Under the pieces are notes generated by a model. That model made no database searches and was not told the origin of the DNA. It saw only the letters and a program-made list of their open reading frames with translations. Shown here piece after piece: positions 1 through 4,683 of a stretch of 5,782 bases of DNA. How positions within the stretch are numbered: position 1 is the stretch's first letter; each line of letters begins with the position of its first letter. Origin of the DNA: Desulfonatronospira sp. (GTDB lineage Bacteria; Desulfobacterota; Desulfovibrionia; Desulfovibrionales; Desulfonatronovibrionaceae); NCBI GenBank assembly GCA_003554505.1, contig PWGS01000169.1, positions 1 through 5,782 of the forward strand, written 5' to 3'. Made by a program: the position numbers and the translations under genes.

Positions 1-41
1 CCCGGCTGATGCTGCAGATCTGACAGTCGGCAGTATTACCC

Positions 42-221
42 ATGGCGGCAAGACATGGATGTGTTTTCATGTTTGAAAATCCGGAGTTGCTTGAGGTTGG
101 CTATTACCTGCTGAAATATCAATGGAGGCACCCAAAATCAAGCTTTAACCGGGATTTATCACCCATTTCAAGCATTCTGGAACAATATTTATCTCTGGAA
201 TTTTCCACTACAGCATGGTAG
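42..221 (+). CDS. weak candidate small or degraded ORF, function unknown
   Basis: A 59-codon frame runs from ATG 42 to TAG 219-221, with a second possible start at ATG 69 that would give 50 residues. From about residue 10 the translation has a protein-like mix of leucine, tyrosine and charged residues (ENPELLEVGYYLLKYQW is one stretch). I recognise no family. No convincing ribosome binding site precedes either ATG. A different frame is open from base 2 to a stop at 74-76 and overlaps the start of this one. The stretch could therefore be the frameshifted tail of a gene whose body lies left of the window. It could equally be chance. Base composition is more AT-rich than in the household genes on the right. 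Confidence 0.2.
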   Translation: MAARHGCVFMFENPELLEVGYYLLKYQWRHPKSSFNRDLSPISSILEQYLSLEFSTTAW

Positions 222-466
222 ATTTAACTTTATGTCGGATAATGTTGATACAATGTGACACAGAATCAGTATCTGGTAAGAACTTCTTTTTTTGTGGTTG
301 TATTTTCTCCTTGTTTTATAAAAATGGCAGGATCAGGAAGACCGCCAGGGTTAAGGGCCAGAGGATTCAGGACCAGGACCCCCCAAGAGCCAGAAGGCTG
401 AACACCAGAAGCATGCAAAAAACCCTGCTCCAGCTAAAGAGACTTCCATCTCCTCGATTTTAGACG

Positions 467-476
467 TAAGGAGGTG
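467..476 (+). promoter_or_regulatory. orphan perfect Shine-Dalgarno-like sequence
   Basis: TAAGGAGGTG is a ten-base complement of the usual 3' end of bacterial 16S rRNA, the strongest such match in the window. No ATG, GTG or TTG sits at normal spacing after it. The nearest candidates are ATT at 483 and TTG at 492. The TTG frame stays open for 32 codons to a stop near 590. It may be a chance match, a relic of a lost gene, or the site of a very short leader peptide. Confidence 0.25.
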
Positions 477-533
477 TCCTGCATTATTTACTTGGTATTT
501 AGGCAGATTGTCACCGCTATAAGAGCTTTTGTT

Positions 534-539
534 TATAAT
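534..539 (+). promoter_or_regulatory. possible -10 box upstream of the phosphoesterase gene
   Basis: TATAAT matches the sigma70 -10 consensus exactly and lies about 80 bases before the ATG at 621. The best -35 candidate is TTGTCA at 508-513, but the 20-base spacer is longer than the preferred 17. The call therefore rests mainly on the -10 box. Confidence 0.3.
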
Positions 540-620
540 CCCAAACCAATAGTGAGAGCATGGCTCATTCACTCATGCCATCAGAGATAACTTGGAAAAC
601 TCTCAAGCAAAAGGCAAGTC

Positions 621-1358
621 ATGCCGGAAGAAAAAAAGATACTTATCTGCGGGGATCCGCACGGATATTTTGAATACGCAGCCAGAAGCGCTGAAATGCA
701 CGGAGCAGAAGCGGTCATCTTTGCCGGGGATCAGTGTCCATCCAGGCCGCTTGAGGAGATTGTGTCCAGGTACGGGTTCAGCTGCCCTGTGTACTACATC
801 CTGGGCAATCATGATTCAGACCGGGAAGAGTGGCTGGAAAATCATCTGGGTATGCAGGAACAGAATCTGCACTGCAGGATCAAGGAGATTGCCGGCATTA
901 AAGTGGCGGCACTGGGCGGAGTATTCAGGGCTTCTGTGTGGCATCCCAGACAGGAGGCGTCTGCAAGGTGCTACACCAGAAAAGACATGCTGGCCCATGC
1001 CAGGCCTCAAACCAGGTTCAGACAATGGCTGCCCCGCAAGCATTGGACTACAATCTTTCCAGAAGACCTGGACAGCCTGAGAGCCCAGGGCAGGGCTGAC
1101 GTCCTTTTGTGCCACGAGGCTCCAAGCACTCATCGCCATGGGTTCAGGGAAATTGACCATCTGGCCGGAGATATTGGGGTGCAAATGATTATTCACGGTC
1201 ACCATCACCGCCACTATCAGGCAAGACTTGAAAACGGCATTCAAGTTGTCGGGCTGGGCATTTCCTCGGCAGGAATGTTTGTACTCAGCACCTCTTTTCT
1301 GGAAAAGCAACAGCCAGACGAAAAAATTAAACCTGAAAAGATGACTGCAACGGATTGA
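621..1358 (+). CDS. calcineurin-like metallophosphoesterase
   Basis: This 245-residue protein has the ordered metal-binding signature of the calcineurin-like phosphoesterase superfamily: GDPHG at 11-15 (Asp12, His14), GDQ at 36-38 (Asp37), GNHD at 62-65 (Asn63, His64), an isolated histidine in LCHEAP (His165) and the GHHHRH cluster at 193-198, with His192 just before it. Such enzymes hold two metal ions and cleave phosphomonoesters or phosphodiesters. The substrate cannot be read from sequence. There is no signal peptide or membrane segment, so it is probably cytoplasmic. The last 20 or so residues are charged and outside the fold. The chosen ATG has a weak AAGG ribosome binding site at 611-614, and an in-frame stop at 588-590 excludes a much longer start. 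It stands alone, and related single phosphoesterases are common in accessory DNA. Whether it belongs to the integrated island is unclear. The family call is secure and the role unknown. Confidence 0.9.
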   Translation: MPEEKKILICGDPHGYFEYAARSAEMHGAEAVIFAGDQCPSRPLEEIVSRYGFSCPVYYILGNHDSDREEWLENHLGMQEQNLHCRIKEIAGIKVAALGGVFRASVWHPRQEASARCYTRKDMLAHARPQTRFRQWLPRKHWTTIFPEDLDSLRAQGRADVLLCHEAPSTHRHGFREIDHLAGDIGVQMIIHGHHHRHYQARLENGIQVVGLGISSAGMFVLSTSFLEKQQPDEKIKPEKMTATD

Positions 1359-1437
1359 TTTTTTCCTACCTTCGATGCCCAACCGGAAAAAACCTGTCTC
1401 TGGAAGCTTTTAAACCCTTCCTGTCCCCCTTCTGAAC

Positions 1438-1490
1438 AAATTTTTTTCAAAAAAATTAAAAAAAATTTTGCAGGATCATTCATCCCTGCA
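1438..1490 (-). terminator. possible weak hairpin terminator in an AT-rich spacer
   Basis: TGCAGGAT (1469-1476) pairs with ATCCCTGCA (1482-1490) with one bulged base around a 5-base loop. Read on the minus strand, the hairpin is followed after AAAA by an eight-T run and then another seven-T run, as in a Rho-independent terminator. No minus-strand gene is known to end here. On the plus strand the hairpin has no U tract. The long A and T runs at 1441-1468 could equally be intrinsically bent DNA. Confidence 0.25.
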
Positions 1491-1520
1491 CCTCTTTAAA
1501 AAGGCCTGTAAATCTTGAAA

Positions 1521-1586
1521 TTTGTCAACCATGCGGATTTCAGGGGCTTTTCAGCTCAAATGGGTTAAAAAATGGTTGGTTTGACA
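1521..1586. repeat. imperfect inverted repeat upstream of the alpA-like gene
   Basis: TTTGTCAACCATG at 1521-1533 reappears inverted in 1571-1586, whose reverse complement reads TGTCAAACCAACCATT. The two differ by an inserted stretch of about five bases. The right arm covers the putative -35 box (TTGACA) of the alpA-like gene, so this could be an operator. Alternatively it may be a chance similarity in AT-rich DNA. Confidence 0.25.
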
Positions 1587-1609
1587 TGCAATAACCACTT
1601 TGCAAAAAT
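1581..1609 (+). promoter_or_regulatory. sigma70-type promoter of the alpA-like gene
   Basis: A consensus -35 TTGACA (1581-1586) is followed after 17 bases by AAAAAT (1604-1609), a 4/6 match to the -10 consensus. A TG one base before it (1601-1602) makes an extended -10. Transcription would start near 1616, leaving a leader of about 36 bases that includes the ribosome binding site at 1639-1643. Confidence 0.45.
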
Positions 1610-1638
1610 TAAAATAGAGTTTAAAATTTTATCGTTAT

Positions 1639-1643
1639 GGAGG
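1639..1643 (+). promoter_or_regulatory. ribosome binding site that sets the alpA-like start
   Basis: GGAGG lies 8 bases before the ATG at 1652. It overlaps the earlier in-frame ATG at 1637-1639, so that codon is part of the ribosome binding site and is unlikely to be the true start. Confidence 0.7.
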
Positions 1644-1651
1644 TATATTGT

Positions 1652-1894
1652 ATGGCAAAATTTGAAAAAGAGAGGTTGTTACGTCTCAAGGAAATTCTAA
1701 GAGACTGGATTCCAGTCTCCAAAAGCCATTGGTGGGAGCAGGTAAGACTCGGCAACTATCCGCAGCCGGTGAAGCTGGGCAGGATGGTTACGGCCTGGCG
1801 GTTAAGTGATATCAGAAATCTTATGAACAATGGTATTGAAGGCTGTGGCCAGCAAGGAAGGAATGATGCTCCAAAAGAAATGCGCCCAAGGTAG
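1652..1894 (+). CDS. AlpA-family helix-turn-helix regulator / possible excision factor
   Basis: This is an 80-residue protein if translation starts at ATG 1652, which has GGAGG at ideal spacing; the upstream ATG 1637 would add five residues. Residues 11-58 look like the AlpA/MerR-type winged HTH of phage and island regulators. A first helix RLKEIL is followed by IPVSKSHWWEQVRLGNYPQP (20-39), where the SKSHWW helix and the basic wing (R32, K41, R44) should contact DNA. The typical PVKLG, AWRLSDI and LM elements follow (39-58). The tail is polar and probably disordered. In E. coli, AlpA of the CP4-57 element activates the neighbouring integrase gene and promotes excision. Small proteins of this type also act as recombination directionality factors. 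Here the gene converges with a P4-type integrase 390 bases away, which supports control of that element. The family assignment is firm; its exact action (activator, repressor or directionality factor) is inferred. Confidence 0.82.
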   Translation: MAKFEKERLLRLKEILRDWIPVSKSHWWEQVRLGNYPQPVKLGRMVTAWRLSDIRNLMNNGIEGCGQQGRNDAPKEMRPR

Positions 1895-1913
1895 TACCAG
1901 TACCAAGGGCGCA
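1881..1913 (+). promoter_or_regulatory. hairpin overlapping the alpA-like stop codon
   Basis: TGCGCCC (1881-1887) pairs perfectly with GGGCGCA (1907-1913). After a 2x2 A/A internal loop, GGTA (1890-1893) pairs with TACC (1901-1904), closing a 7-base loop. The stop codon TAG (1892-1894) sits in the upper stem and loop. The T-run that would mark a terminator comes only about 20 bases later, so it may act in mRNA stability or as the first half of a double terminator. Confidence 0.4.
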
Positions 1914-1948
1914 AACAACGGGATCATAGCTGATTTTTAACAACATGT

Positions 1949-1978
1949 GGGCATACAATTAATTATATTTGTATGCCC
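1949..1978 (+). terminator. hairpin, probable terminator of the alpA-like gene
   Basis: GGGCATACAA (1949-1958) and TTGTATGCCC (1969-1978) form a perfect 10-bp stem around a 10-base AT-only loop. They are followed by a T-rich but interrupted tail up to about 2006. The hairpin lies 55 bases past the alpA-like stop, between two convergent genes, which is the right place for a terminator. It might also serve the integrase transcript from the other side, but the minus-strand tail is poorer in T. Confidence 0.5.
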
Positions 1979-2284
1979 CTCATATTTTATTGTCAATATT
2001 TTTTCAGCGATTCATGTCTTTTTTACCTGAAGAGAAGCATGGGGTCGCTGATAGGCCTGCAGGTTTTGAGCAGGGCGCAGGGATCTTGTTGATGATGGTC
2101 CGCCAAGCGGCCACCAAAATAAGATGGACGCTAATGTGTCGAGCCTTTGCTTTGATTTTGTTAATTTTCAAGCTGAACGGTTACAATTAGTTTGTTCCGG
2201 GGCCAGGTTTGATTTGAGCCTGTGGCCAGAAGTTTCGGTTCAAAAAGATTAAGGATTGAAGTGAAAGCAGGGCAGGATTCAGTT
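1979..2284. other. spacer between convergent alpA-like and integrase genes
   Basis: I see no supported gene in these roughly 300 bases. Two short plus frames (1969-2190 and 2124-2252) lack ribosome binding sites and recognisable motifs. The second has a fairly protein-like composition, so it could be a relic. The stretch probably represents untranslated ends of the two convergent genes plus decayed sequence. Confidence 0.35.
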
Positions 2285-3514
2285 TTATCTGGAATCCAAC
2301 GCATTGTTTTGTCCTGCTTTCAGTTTGTTAATATCAGTCCCTCCCTCTCGGAGATAATCCAAAAAATCCGCCCATGCCTGAAGCATTTTTTTTCTTTGTT
2401 CGAGGTATTCTGCCCGGTTATAAATACCCCGGACATCTCCCTTGATATGATGCAATTGTTTTTCAATCCAGTCAGCCGGCCATCCGCTTTCGTTCAGCAA
2501 AGTGGAAGCAGTGCTTCTAAAGCTGTGGCTTACAATCTCATCCTGGGTGAAGCCCATCCTGCGCAGGGCTACGTTCATGGTATTTTCAGACATTGGCCTG
2601 TGTTTGGTATATTCTGCCGGAAAGATGTATTCACTCACGGAAGTCAAAGGGTGCAGTTCTTTCAGTACGTCTATTGCCTGAGAAGATAAGGGCACAATAT
2701 GATCCAGGCGACCCTGAACCCGGCTGTTCTTCTTGACTTTCATCCGACTGGATGGGATTATCCACTCTTGTTGATCCAGGTCGATTTCTGTCCACAGGCC
2801 TTTACGCAGTTCTCCAGGTCTGAGCATGGTCAGGGTCAGCATTTTCAAAGCACAGACTGTGATAAAACTGCCGGGATATTTATCAATTGCCTGAAGCACT
2901 ACTCTGATCTGCTGCAGATCTGTGGGGGCAGGATAACTTTTCTTCACAGAAGGGGCCAGTGAACCTTTAACATCCATAGCTGGATTTCTTTCGCAGAGAG
3001 AATTTGAGATTGCATATGAGAAAATCTGCTTTAGATATTGAAGTATCCTGTGGGCAGTCTCCACGGCCCCTCGGTCCTCGACCTTTCTCAAAGCCCCTGA
3101 GAGATCCAGGGGGGTGACATCGTTTACATGCTTGTATCCGATCCAGGGCAGGATGTTGTTTTCCACCCTGGATTTGATAGTTTGAGCATATTCAGCATCC
3201 CACTTGTTCAGGTTTTTGCTGTGCCATTCTTCAAAGATTTCTTTGAAAGTGTTCCCGGATTCCCTGGAGATATCCATTCCTTTGGCAAGCATTGACCGTT
3301 TTTTCTGAGCAAGGTCTCTGGCATCCTTTAGACTGAGTTCAGGGTAACCGCCCAGGCTGATCATGGAGAACTTGCCATCATGCTTTTTGTAACGAAATTT
3401 AAAATATTTTGCACCTGATGGCCTTACTTCTAGGCACAGGCCCCGGCCGTCATTCATCCGGAAAACCTTGGACGAAGGCTTGAGTCCTTTTATCTTGGTA
3501 TCGGTTAGATCCAC
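2285..3514 (-). CDS. P4-type tyrosine recombinase (integrase)
   Basis: This 409-residue site-specific recombinase has the usual length and domain order for the P4 integrase group. An N-terminal DUF4102-type arm-binding domain (about 1-85, with DGRGLCLEVRPSGAKYFKFR at 22-41 and SLGGYPELSLKDAR) is followed by a SAM-like core-binding domain (about 88-185) and a catalytic domain (about 195-385). The active-site set is complete: Arg232 in TMLRPGEL, the beta-hairpin Lys259, His330 and Arg333 in HSFRSTAST, His356 in QLHH and the nucleophile Tyr365 in GIYNRAEY. The QLHH form replaces the common QLAH but keeps the catalytic histidine. The start is GTG, chosen because AAGGAGG lies 5 bases upstream on the minus strand. 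It should cut and rejoin DNA between the tRNA-Arg site and a circular form of the element. The gene appears intact, so the enzyme may still be active. No excisionase other than the AlpA-like protein is visible. Confidence 0.95.
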   Translation of the reverse strand: MDLTDTKIKGLKPSSKVFRMNDGRGLCLEVRPSGAKYFKFRYKKHDGKFSMISLGGYPELSLKDARDLAQKKRSMLAKGMDISRESGNTFKEIFEEWHSKNLNKWDAEYAQTIKSRVENNILPWIGYKHVNDVTPLDLSGALRKVEDRGAVETAHRILQYLKQIFSYAISNSLCERNPAMDVKGSLAPSVKKSYPAPTDLQQIRVVLQAIDKYPGSFITVCALKMLTLTMLRPGELRKGLWTEIDLDQQEWIIPSSRMKVKKNSRVQGRLDHIVPLSSQAIDVLKELHPLTSVSEYIFPAEYTKHRPMSENTMNVALRRMGFTQDEIVSHSFRSTASTLLNESGWPADWIEKQLHHIKGDVRGIYNRAEYLEQRKKMLQAWADFLDYLREGGTDINKLKAGQNNALDSR

Positions 3515-3519
3515 TTTAA

Positions 3520-3526
3520 CCTCCTT
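3520..3526 (-). promoter_or_regulatory. ribosome binding site supporting the integrase GTG start
   Basis: On the minus strand AAGGAGG stands 5 bases before GTG (3514-3512). No in-frame ATG lies close to it, so the site decides for the GTG start. Confidence 0.75.
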
Positions 3527-3550
3527 AATTTCAAGAGATTTTGATAAATA

Positions 3551-3587
3551 TTGAGTTACAATATGTTTTACAGCTCCCTTAACTCAA
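3551..3587 (-). promoter_or_regulatory. putative integrase promoter inside an inverted-repeat operator
   Basis: On the minus strand TTGAGTTA (3587-3580) and TAACTCAA (3558-3551) are perfect 8-base inverted arms separated by 21 bases. The left arm contains a possible -35 (TTGAGT), and after an 18-base spacer TATTGT (3563-3558) is a possible -10 abutting the right arm. A third related half-site, GACTCAA on the plus strand, lies at 3593-3599, 12 bases from its neighbour. A protein bound to the two arms would block the promoter. The repeat is seen directly; promoter and operator roles are inferred. Confidence 0.4.
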
Positions 3588-3710
3588 AAAACGACTCAAG
3601 GAAATTGTGGATGGCTATGGATTTTGACGTTTATTTTGGACAAATAAAGACTTAAACGTGTTGATATTGCTGGACTTTTGAATTTGATGGGATGAGTGCG
3701 GATTTTTTGT

Positions 3711-3740
3711 TGGTGGGCAATGCAGGATTCGAACCTGCGG
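3711..3740 (-). other. presumed attachment site in the tRNA 3' end
   Basis: P4-type integrases usually recombine within the T arm and 3' acceptor strand of their target tRNA, so the crossover should lie in this interval. The exact core cannot be defined because the partner copy is not in the window. Confidence 0.4.
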
Positions 3741-3787
3741 CCTCCAGCTCCGGAGGCTGGCGCTCTATCCTACTGAGCTAATTGCCC
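3711..3787 (-). tRNA. tRNA-Arg (anticodon CCG)
   Basis: The minus strand folds into a full 77-base cloverleaf: acceptor GGGCAAT/ATTGCCC (3787-3781 with 3721-3715), D stem GCTC/GAGC, anticodon stem CCAGC/GCTGG, a five-base variable loop and T stem GCAGG/CCTGC with TTCGAAT in the T loop. The anticodon loop CTCCGGA places CCG at 3753-3751, which reads the arginine codon CGG. Discriminator A and an encoded CCA end the gene (3714-3711). It has its own promoter (3800-3828). The integrase gene begins 197 bases beyond its 3' end, so this tRNA gene is the likely integration target, and the sequence of its 3' half would form part of the attachment site. Confidence 0.97.
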
Positions 3788-3799
3788 ATCAACTTTATT

Positions 3800-3828
3800 A
3801 TGTTATGCTGCAAAGCCTGAAAAGTCAA
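3800..3828 (-). promoter_or_regulatory. promoter of the tRNA-Arg gene
   Basis: On the minus strand TTGACT (3828-3823) and TAACAT (3805-3800) are separated by exactly 17 bases. Transcription would start about 12 bases before the first tRNA base. Position and match are good for a sigma70 promoter. Confidence 0.65.
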
Positions 3829-3862
3829 GGCGGCTGTTTCTGGAATATAATTTTCCGTCACC

Positions 3863-3871
3863 TGATATAAT
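3863..3871 (+). promoter_or_regulatory. extended -10 promoter of ubiX
   Basis: TGATATAAT contains a perfect -10 (TATAAT, 3866-3871) preceded by the TG of an extended -10. No good -35 is seen at 16-18 bases, which extended -10 promoters tolerate. The start site would be near 3878, giving a leader of about 24 bases. It is back to back with the tRNA promoter. Confidence 0.5.
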
Positions 3872-3901
3872 GTCCACCTGTGAGGATCAGAAGGATAACC
3901 T

Positions 3902-4453
3902 ATGAATAAAATCGTCATGGCCATTACAGGGGCCAGCGGAATGCCTTATGCCCTGACTCTGGTTCAGGAGCTCGGCAGCCTGGATATTGAGCTGCACCTG
4001 GTGGGCTCCAATTCCGCATACAAGGTTCTTCAGCTGGAATCCCCGGGGTATGAAGAGGTTCTGGGCCTTGTCAGGCATAAATATCGCCAGGAGGATCTGG
4101 GAGCTCCCATGGCCAGCGGTTCGTTTCAGCATGACGGAATGGTTGTCTGCCCCTGTTCCATGGCCTCCCTGGCTGCTGTGGCCCGGGGACTGGGCAGCAA
4201 TCTGATACACAGGGCAGCAGATGTGGCCCTCAAGGAAAAACGTCCCCTGGTCCTTGTCCCCAGAGAGACCCCCCTGAACAGGGTGCACCTGCAGAATATG
4301 CTGGCCGCCCATGACGCCGGAGCCGTGATAATGCCTCCATGTCCGGGATTCTATCATCAGCCTGAGAATATTCAGGAGATCATCCGTCATACTGTTTCCC
4401 GGATCATGGATGCCCTGGGAATCGAGAACAGTGTGTCCAGGCGGTGGGCTTAG
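3902..4453 (+). CDS. ubiX: UbiX family flavin prenyltransferase
   Basis: This 183-residue protein matches the UbiX/Pad1 family over its whole length. UbiX joins a dimethylallyl group from dimethylallyl monophosphate to reduced FMN, making prenylated FMN, the cofactor of UbiD-type (de)carboxylases. Visible hallmarks are the flavin-binding ITGASGMPYA at 8-17, the FQHDGMVVCPCSMASLAAVA segment at 75-94, the HRAADVALKEKRPLVLVPRE run at 103-122 with PRETPLN at 120-126, and the C-terminal MPPCPGFYHQP at 144-154. It is a soluble enzyme, normally a homododecamer. The ATG has AAGGA 6 bases upstream (3891-3895), and the length is normal. No ubiD lies in the window, so its partner must be elsewhere. Roles in menaquinone or ubiquinone biosynthesis or in aromatic acid decarboxylation are possible. 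A tandem repeat tract begins at the stop codon itself. Confidence 0.93.
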   Translation: MNKIVMAITGASGMPYALTLVQELGSLDIELHLVGSNSAYKVLQLESPGYEEVLGLVRHKYRQEDLGAPMASGSFQHDGMVVCPCSMASLAAVARGLGSNLIHRAADVALKEKRPLVLVPRETPLNRVHLQNMLAAHDAGAVIMPPCPGFYHQPENIQEIIRHTVSRIMDALGIENSVSRRWA

Positions 4454-4523
4454 GGCATGGGGCATGGCGCATGGCGCATAGGGGAAGAGGGAAGAGGGCA
4501 TAGCGCATGGGGCTTGGCGCGTT
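4453..4523. repeat. heptamer tandem repeat tract
   Basis: Seven-base units run almost without break from the last base of the ubiX stop codon: GGGCATG twice, GCGCATG, GCGCATA, a patch of AAGAGGG units, then GCGCATG, GGGCTTG and GCGCGTT. The units share the pattern GSGCATR. The tract is strongly G-rich on the plus strand. It resembles the short heptameric repeats found between genes in several bacterial groups. It probably codes for nothing, although the minus strand gives a spurious repetitive peptide. Confidence 0.8.
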
Positions 4524-4578
4524 AGGGCGAGGGAGCGATGGGGCGAGTGGGCGAGGGAGCGAGGGGGCGATGGGGCGT
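4524..4578. repeat. octamer tandem repeat tract
   Basis: The preceding heptamers pass, through AGGGCGA, into eight-base units: GGGAGCGA, TGGGGCGA, GTGGGCGA, GGGAGCGA, GGGGGCGA and TGGGGCGT. All share a GCGA or GGGCGA core. The first and fourth units are identical. The change of period within one tract suggests slippage-driven growth of one array. A purine-rich non-repetitive tail follows to about 4602. Confidence 0.8.
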
Positions 4579-4623
4579 AAGAGGAAGAAGTGAGAAGGGG
4601 GGACCAGTGAAACCCTTGTCCCC

Positions 4624-4650
4624 GTTAACCCCTGCTTTCAGGGGGTAAAC
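4624..4650 (+). promoter_or_regulatory. hairpin just upstream of the MBL-fold hydrolase gene
   Basis: CCCCTG (4629-4634) and CAGGGG (4639-4644) pair around a CTTT loop. The stem extends through one bulged G and one A/A mismatch to GTT/AAC at the base (4624-4626 with 4648-4650). No U-run follows, so it is a poor terminator candidate. It ends 19 bases before the ribosome binding site and may influence translation or mRNA ends. Confidence 0.4.
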
Positions 4651-4668
4651 ATGAGAAGCTTAAAAAGG

Positions 4669-4675
4669 AAGGAGG
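4669..4675 (+). promoter_or_regulatory. ribosome binding site that sets the hydrolase start
   Basis: AAGGAGG lies 8 bases before ATG 4684. The upstream in-frame ATG 4651 has no such site and would place this purine run inside the coding region, giving a lysine-rich, unfamily-like N-terminus. Confidence 0.75.
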
Positions 4676-4683
4676 AGTTTTTT

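Larger units (their letters stand above)
222..620. other. gene-poor region upstream of the phosphoesterase gene
   Basis: I see no credible gene in this stretch. Open frames exist on both strands (for example 215-463 + and 351-572 -), but their translations are low in complexity and have no recognisable motif or good ribosome binding site. Bases 320-425 are rich in repeated CCAG, AGGA and CAGAAG words, which gives a purine-rich low-complexity look. The only regulatory candidates are a Shine-Dalgarno-like sequence near 467-476 and a TATAAT at 534-539, each listed separately. The region may be decayed accessory DNA. Confidence 0.4.
1581..3731. mobile_element. integrase-proximal end of a tRNA-Arg genomic island
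   Basis: The layout is tRNA 3' end, then a P4-type integrase transcribed away from it, then an AlpA-type regulator. This is the standard right end of islands and satellite prophages that insert into tRNA genes. The right boundary should lie inside the 3' part of the tRNA gene, which the element restores on integration. The left boundary given here is only the promoter of the alpA-like gene. I found no second copy of the tRNA 3' end in the window, so the element probably continues past base 1. Base composition between 1359 and 3710 is visibly more AT-rich than in ubiX and the hydrolase gene to the right, consistent with acquired DNA. Confidence 0.6.

Noticed and set aside
816..1382. Minus-strand frame of 188 codons opposite the phosphoesterase
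   Set aside because: The plus frame carries five ordered metal-binding motifs; the opposite frame has none and is a shadow.
1574..1590. Possible second attachment site resembling the tRNA end
   Set aside because: GTTGGT, CA and TGCA can be aligned with the tRNA 3' end at 3710-3724 only with gaps and mismatches in between. That is weaker than the near-identical repeats expected for attachment sites.
1969..2252. Short plus-strand frames between the alpA-like gene and the integrase
   Set aside because: They have no ribosome binding site or recognisable motif, and the first overlaps the terminator hairpin. They look like chance frames.
2222..2962. Plus-strand open frames opposite the integrase
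   Set aside because: They are antisense shadows of a well-supported recombinase gene with all its catalytic motifs on the minus strand.
3887..4501. Minus-strand frame of 204 codons opposite ubiX, with a repetitive start
   Set aside because: It begins inside the heptamer tract and then mirrors ubiX. The family match of ubiX makes the antisense frame spurious.
4453..4578. CRISPR array
   Set aside because: Units are 7-8 bases long, directly abutting and without unique spacers.
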